A DNA stretch of 64,000 nt. Source: Exophiala sp. HKRS030 (Eukaryota; Ascomycota; Eurotiomycetes; Chaetothyriales; Herpotrichiellaceae). Shown here one piece after another: positions 59,259-64,000 of the stretch. Under the pieces are notes generated by a model. The model was not told the origin of the DNA. It did no database searches and saw only the letters and a program-made list of their open reading frames with translations. The position numbers and the translations under genes were made by a program. Numbering within the stretch: the first letter of the stretch is position 1; each line of letters starts with the position of its first letter. The stretch lies in contig JAHWDD010000006.1 of assembly GCA_023897205.1 (NCBI GenBank), positions 3,348,001 through 3,412,000 of the forward strand, in the 5' to 3' direction.

Positions 59259-60716
59259 ATGGCGAAACATAATCCTAGGCTCTCCTTACCAGGCCTTCTG
59301 CAATGTCCATTGAGTCATATACGAACATCCCGCAAAAGAAGCAGCTCTTTTCTGGTGGAAATTGTTTGCACAAAATATGCTGTTCGCCTGCCAGTCAGAT
59401 CATACGCAACAAATACACGAAGTCCAGACCCTTGCGTGAATGGTCCATTGACGGGTGTGAAAATCCTCGACTTGTCCCGAGTTCTTGCTGCGCCGTTTTG
59501 TACTCAAATACTTGCCGACTATGGAGCAGAAGTCATTAAGGTCGAGGATGTTGGCAAAGGCGATGACACACGACATTGGAAAACCAAAGGAGAGGATGCA
59601 AACTGGAAGCCGGACATAGGACCGATGTCTAACTATTTTGCGGCCGTTAATCGTAACAAGAGATCAATATGCCTTAACCTGAAGCACGACGAAGGCAAGG
59701 CTGCCTTTCTCAAGCTTGCAAAAGATGCTGATGTACTGGTGGAGAACATGCGACCAGGTGTCATGGAGAAGCTTGGGATTGATTACCAGACAGTTAGCAA
59801 GATCAACCCAGGCATCATCTACGCGAGCGTATCTGGATATGGCCCGTCGGGTCCCTATGCACGACGAGCTGGATATGATATGATCGCAGGGGCGGAGGCA
59901 GGTCTTTTGCACTTGACAGGAGAGCGAAATGGACCCCCAGTGCGCCCTGGACTAGGGTTGACAGACATGTGCACAGGTCTGTTCACTCATGGTGCTATCC
60001 TGGCGGCACTTCATGCACGAAGTCTGACTGGGCGAGGGCAAAAGGTGGACGCATCCCTCTTTGAGTCTCAAATTGCGCTTCTCACCAACGTTGCTTCGAG
60101 CTGGCTCAACCTAGGCCAAGAAGCAGAACGGTGGGGAACCCAACACCCCAGTGTGGTCCCGTACGACGCGTTTAAGTCTAAGGATCTCTACTTCGTTTGT
60201 GGGGCAACGAACGATAAACAATTCAAAATATTGTGCGACCTTTTGGGTCTAAGCGACTTGCCCAATGAACCTAGGTTTGCCACAAATGCAGCCCGTGTTG
60301 TCCATCGAGATGAATTGTTTCCTCTCTTGAATGAAGCATTTGCTCAGAAGACCACGGAGGAGTGGGTCGAGGCTTTTGAAGGGAGCGGGATGCCTTATGC
60401 CCCGATCAATACAATGGAGAAAGTCTTTGAACATCCGCAAACACATGCGAGAGATATGGTGCACAAGATCAAATTGAACGCTACTAATTCAGGCAGTCTA
60501 TCTGTACTAGGTGAGTCTCCATTCGGACTCTTTATAGCAAAATACGGTGAAGCTGACGTGAATGTGAACCAAGGCTCTGCAGTGAAGTTTAGCGAAACTA
60601 AACCAACAATACGACGACAGCCACCACTTCTAGGTGAGCACAGCAGTGAAATTCTTAAAGAGCTCGGTTACGAGGAAGAAAAAATCAAGGAGCTCGCCAA
60701 TCAAGCCGTGATTTGA
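59259..60716 (+). CDS. class III CoA-transferase, SUGCT (succinyl-CoA:glutarate/HMG CoA-transferase) type
   Basis: Family III (CaiB/BaiF) CoA-transferase, 485 residues from ATG 59259, moving CoA from an acyl-CoA such as succinyl-CoA to a free acid. Motifs: GVKILDLSRVLAAPFCTQIL, DYGAEVIKVEDVGKGDDTRH, VNRNKRSICLNLK, VENMRPGVMEKLGIDY, ASVSGYGPSGPYARRAGYD, the catalytic Asp in LGLTDMCTG, GRGQKVDASLFESQIALL, EGSGMPYAPINTMEKVFEHP, PPLLGEHSSEILKELGY. Overall pattern is closest to SUGCT (C7orf10), which accepts glutarate and 3-hydroxy-3-methylglutarate. The first 50 residues (RLSL.., RTSRKRSSSF, RLPVRSYA) look like a mitochondrial presequence. It is divergent from the HMG-CoA lyase fusion, so its likely product HMG-CoA would be the lyase substrate. 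Confidence 0.92.
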   Translation: MAKHNPRLSLPGLLQCPLSHIRTSRKRSSSFLVEIVCTKYAVRLPVRSYATNTRSPDPCVNGPLTGVKILDLSRVLAAPFCTQILADYGAEVIKVEDVGKGDDTRHWKTKGEDANWKPDIGPMSNYFAAVNRNKRSICLNLKHDEGKAAFLKLAKDADVLVENMRPGVMEKLGIDYQTVSKINPGIIYASVSGYGPSGPYARRAGYDMIAGAEAGLLHLTGERNGPPVRPGLGLTDMCTGLFTHGAILAALHARSLTGRGQKVDASLFESQIALLTNVASSWLNLGQEAERWGTQHPSVVPYDAFKSKDLYFVCGATNDKQFKILCDLLGLSDLPNEPRFATNAARVVHRDELFPLLNEAFAQKTTEEWVEAFEGSGMPYAPINTMEKVFEHPQTHARDMVHKIKLNATNSGSLSVLGESPFGLFIAKYGEADVNVNQGSAVKFSETKPTIRRQPPLLGEHSSEILKELGYEEEKIKELANQAVI

Positions 60717-60794
60717 GCATCAGAGATTCACACTTTCAAGTACACTATCATCACACCCATTGCTATTTAGCCCGACATATTTGAGGAGTATTTA

Positions 60795-63533
60795 TCAATT
60801 ACCTGTTCGTGAGATATTGGCCATTACTTGCGTTTCCTCAGGCTGCTTTATCAACCCATCCAATAAACCAAAAGCGTCAGAACTGAAATCAAACTCATGA
60901 GGCTCCTGGTAAGTAGTGAAGTCTAGAAAATTATTGACAGCGAAATAATCCTCGTCAACTACCCAGTACGACAATGGATCTGGCAAGGTGGCTGGTCCGG
61001 CCTCTCTTGGTAGTTCACTTTCTAGTTGCTTATTCCATCCATTGGATTCGGGAGCACAGGGTACCTTGGACGAAATATGTTGATGCACCAAAGAATCCGA
61101 TATCAAGGCTGGTGCGCTATTCACACTCAGGCGGTTACTTGGCTGTGGGAATGTTGCACCAGGCAAAACTTGCGGTTGAGACTCTTGTGGTGAGAATGAT
61201 TGTATCTCAGGAAATTGGCTCCACGCATTTGCTTGATGTGTCTGGACAAGTGGTAGGGATTCGTGTGGATATCCGTGCAGGTTGGCAGGGCTTGAAAGTT
61301 CCGCGTTCTTTGGCGAGTGTTTGTGCAAATGATCACGAGAGCGAACGATTGAGCGTGAGTTCTCATTGCTCGTTGATGCAATCATAAAAGCTGGAGTTGC
61401 TTGAGCAGCCAACTGTATAGGTACAGTAATGCCAGTCTTTCGCACGGCCGACGCTAAAAATGAGACAGCAGAATCTGCTGCCGCATATACCTCACGTAGT
61501 CGTTGTAGCACTTGCATTGTCTGATAGAAGCGAAAGATGCTCGCATCCCTGATATCTTCATCCTTGGATTTGATATCAAGCATATGCCCCAACGCTGCTG
61601 ACAGGGCCGCGGGTATTCCACTTGTAGGTAGAAAGTGGACTTGATCCCGCCGAAGCATTGTATGCAAGACCTTGCTCAATTCTCTCGCAGTATCTTTGAC
61701 TTTTTCTCTCGAATGCTGTTGTGATTTAAGAGCATCAGGAGAGGTGTTATCAGGCTGCAGAACTTGTGGTCGGTGCAAGACACTCAGAGATGTCAGATAA
61801 ATCATGTGCAGTATCGACCATTGAATTCCCACAACATCTGTTGTAAGACCTCTTGTAACCTCGGTAGCAAGAATGCGTACTTGAGGGTCAAGTCCTCGAT
61901 ACCAATCCTCGAGCTTCTGGTCACATTCGGCAAGGTTCTTAGCACGTTCGTGAGGACTGCGTGGGATCACCATCAGTGTGCTATTCAGTGGGGCTCTTTC
62001 ACCAAGGGTTGTGTATTGTGATGTTAACATATAGCCCATGCAGATACACAGCTTGCAGAGCTCAACACACATAGTTGCAAGAAGTGTGCTTTTGCCAATA
62101 TCTTGTTCGATGTGAATCGCATCGAAGGCAACTGCCGATGAGGAATTGGACGGCGGAATATCGAAATCCGAGACTTCGAGCATTTTAACGTCGAAATCCT
62201 CATCCTTGATCCGTATTGGTCGCCGGGTTCCCAGCGCAATAAGCCTGTCACGGATATAAAGACTCCACCAAATTCTTCGCCGCAAGCGTTGAGCTTCTGG
62301 AGACACACCTGGAGCGCTGGCTTCACGATGCAAACCCATACTTTGTGCGTGTGAAAGAGCCTGTCCTGTCCAATACCATGTGTGCTTCCTGTCGTTCCAT
62401 TTTTCATACCACATGCTCATCAATAAAAGTGATTGTAGAATTTCAATGTTTTCTGGTTCGATGTCAAAGTCATAAAGTAAACGGACTTTAGCAAAGAATT
62501 TGGTTCGGGCTTGCTTGATTGTTTCAGATCCTGTTTTTGAAACGACCCCTGGCTTGAGGGACGAAAGACCAGCAAACATGACCGCTTGGAAGAGAAGGAT
62601 ACTAATCTTCCGATCAGTGCCATCGTCGAAGACTGCCTCGAGGAAATCACTCAAGTTCAAAATCGGCATAAATGTGTGTACGCTGTTAATGTAGCTGTGA
62701 ATGAGCTTGGATCGTAGCTCAGGCTCCGGTACAATAAATGCTCCCTTCTTTGCAAGAAAGTCGATGGTTTCAGAGTCCATGTCTGAAGGAAGAGGTTTGA
62801 TGAAGGGCGGCAGCTGGATTTCTGAAGGCAGTTCGCTTGCATAAGAACCAGTTGATGCAGAGTCCATACCTGGATGGGTAGAAGACGTTTGCCTAATCGA
62901 GCTGTCTTTGGACTGTGCCCAATCGCCAACGAGGTTGTTGCTCTCTGGATGATAGCGATCAAGAGCAAGTTCATTTCCGGCCTCATAGTTGATCGGTACT
63001 TCTGTAATTGTTTGGATCTGAGGCCGCTCAAGCTCGTCATTTCGTCGCTGGCGACATTCCGGCATATCACGAACATCTTCGTCATCAAAAGTTAGACATA
63101 TTGGAACCTCGTCAGTCGTTGATGCTGCTGATTTTGAGCGACAAAAATCGAAGTTTTGGTTTCTCTCTTGCTCGCCATAAGCTGCTAAAGGAGAATTCCT
63201 GGTATCGCGGTCGCTCTTCATATCTCCCAAATCTCCGTCTGGCTTGGAGGACGATGCAAGCGGCGAGGAATGACTCTCTTTCTGACCTCTGTCGGGCCTG
63301 CCTCTTCTCGAAACAAGTAGGATGCATTCGAGGTTATCGAGCTTGCAATTGGTGCAGCGTTCGCCATTCACCAGAATATCACAGCGGACCTTTCTGGTTC
63401 TGCAGGATTGACAAGCTCTTGCCGCGCGTCGTTTGATCACACGCTCCGCATCACCAGCTGACAACGATAGCTTTCGTTTCGCGAGTTTTTCATTTGAGGC
63501 ACACCCATTCTGGTGCTGTCTTGAGGTATCCAT
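60795..63533 (-). CDS. Zn2Cys6 transcription factor, cutinase-factor/FarA-like
   Basis: Binuclear zinc-cluster regulator, 912 residues from ATG 63533. Cys41, 44, 51, 60, 63 and 70 form CQSCRTRKVRC, then GERCTNC and LEC (spacing 2-6-8-2-6). Basic residues flank it (VIKRRAARA). A fungal_trans middle domain follows: HTFMPILNLSDFLEAVF, LLFQAVMFAGLSSL, EILQSLLLMSMWYEKWNDRK, RRRIWWSLYIRDRLIALGTR, IRIKDEDFDVKML. The latter segments resemble the cutinase factor CTF1-beta and FarA/FarB, regulators of fatty-acid catabolism that bind CCTCGG. The C-terminus is Ser/Pro/Gln-rich. A CCTCGG (63735-63740) lies 202 bases upstream, so it may control itself. A GTGAGT..CAACAG pair just upstream suggests a 5' UTR intron. 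Upstream GTG codon 63566 was not used as start. Confidence 0.9.
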   Translation of the reverse strand: MDTSRQHQNGCASNEKLAKRKLSLSAGDAERVIKRRAARACQSCRTRKVRCDILVNGERCTNCKLDNLECILLVSRRGRPDRGQKESHSSPLASSSKPDGDLGDMKSDRDTRNSPLAAYGEQERNQNFDFCRSKSAASTTDEVPICLTFDDEDVRDMPECRQRRNDELERPQIQTITEVPINYEAGNELALDRYHPESNNLVGDWAQSKDSSIRQTSSTHPGMDSASTGSYASELPSEIQLPPFIKPLPSDMDSETIDFLAKKGAFIVPEPELRSKLIHSYINSVHTFMPILNLSDFLEAVFDDGTDRKISILLFQAVMFAGLSSLKPGVVSKTGSETIKQARTKFFAKVRLLYDFDIEPENIEILQSLLLMSMWYEKWNDRKHTWYWTGQALSHAQSMGLHREASAPGVSPEAQRLRRRIWWSLYIRDRLIALGTRRPIRIKDEDFDVKMLEVSDFDIPPSNSSSAVAFDAIHIEQDIGKSTLLATMCVELCKLCICMGYMLTSQYTTLGERAPLNSTLMVIPRSPHERAKNLAECDQKLEDWYRGLDPQVRILATEVTRGLTTDVVGIQWSILHMIYLTSLSVLHRPQVLQPDNTSPDALKSQQHSREKVKDTARELSKVLHTMLRRDQVHFLPTSGIPAALSAALGHMLDIKSKDEDIRDASIFRFYQTMQVLQRLREVYAAADSAVSFLASAVRKTGITVPIQLAAQATPAFMIASTSNENSRSIVRSRDHLHKHSPKNAELSSPANLHGYPHESLPLVQTHQANAWSQFPEIQSFSPQESQPQVLPGATFPQPSNRLSVNSAPALISDSLVHQHISSKVPCAPESNGWNKQLESELPREAGPATLPDPLSYWVVDEDYFAVNNFLDFTTYQEPHEFDFSSDAFGLLDGLIKQPEETQVMANISRTGN

Positions 63534-64000
63534 GACTGTTGGCTTCTTGGACTTTGAAATGCGCACTCACGAACCACCATGTTGACATGAAGGATTTACA
63601 GGAGATTGAGGGGTCGGGCGAGTGCGGAGACCCTGATTCACAGGCTAGTCCCCGGGGATGATTGCGGGGAGTTGAAGTGGATTTGATGGCGTTCAAAGAC
63701 CCCTGCAATGCACTTGGCAAGTTCTTATGAGTTACCTCGGTTATACTAAGTAAGCTCCGTTGTGGTATTTATGTTGAACAGATTGTGAATGTCGATGCAG
63801 GGGAAGTTTATGCATCGACAAGGGGTGTGGAATGTATCCATTCTTCACAATCTGCCCCATTCGCAGCAGCAATCCCATGGATCACATGAGACCGAAGACT
63901 AGTCACATATCAGTATAGGCTCACATTGAGAAGAAGCTTGCTGGTCTACATCATGTCAAACGAGGTTGAGTTGATTCCTTGAGGATCTCCCACTGAAAGA
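63534..64000. promoter_or_regulatory. promoter of the Zn2Cys6 regulator with CCTCGG
   Basis: 467 bases to the window end. CCTCGG at 63735-63740. Upstream gene not in view. Confidence 0.5.

Overview
Organism: a filamentous ascomycete (Pezizomycotina) nuclear contig. Genes carry short introns (about 40-280 bp, GT..AG). The families are typical of moulds: a fungal hybrid histidine kinase, a Zn2Cys6 regulator, a DHA1 drug transporter, Gid7, a Puf4/5-type PUF protein and a fungal-type orphan kinase. The class cannot be fixed by eye. Nothing prokaryotic or viral was seen, and no rRNA, tRNA or CRISPR array was found. LAYOUT, left half (1-31.9 kb), mostly housekeeping: vps1 (start only), gid7/WDR26, vma1 (V-ATPase subunit A), a DCAF4-like WD40 protein, ORC5, a PUF RNA-binding protein, RPC2 (second-largest RNA polymerase III subunit) and a protein kinase. 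Long gene-poor gaps at 4.3-6.7, 10.6-12.8 and 19.6-25.2 kb hold microsatellites and minisatellites. A cluster of CACGTG boxes lies upstream of RPC2. MIDDLE (33-51.2 kb): a zinc alcohol dehydrogenase, a GAF-type hybrid histidine kinase, quinolinate phosphoribosyltransferase (BNA6), a Myb/SANT-like plus WD40 protein, a DHA1 MFS transporter with an in-frame TAG, an unrecognised six-exon gene, and a small protein built from two copies of one motif. RIGHT END (51.5-63.5 kb): a likely metabolic cluster. It holds a mitochondrial oxoglutarate-type carrier, an acyl-CoA dehydrogenase, an aldehyde dehydrogenase, a fused HMG-CoA lyase/enoyl-CoA hydratase, a SUGCT-like class III CoA-transferase and a Zn2Cys6 regulator resembling the cutinase-factor/FarA group. 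Read together these can oxidise an aldehyde to an acid, load it with CoA, desaturate and hydrate it, and cleave the product to acetyl-CoA and acetoacetate, with no biotin carboxylase. Every promoter region in this block carries the FarA-type core CCTCGG: six copies in about 2.2 kb of intergenic DNA. DATA QUALITY: eleven frame breaks in eight otherwise good genes are each repaired by adding one base to a run of four or five identical bases. This points to systematic homopolymer under-calling in the assembly, not to decayed genes. Coordinates below are as given; CDS entries that cross such a site say so.
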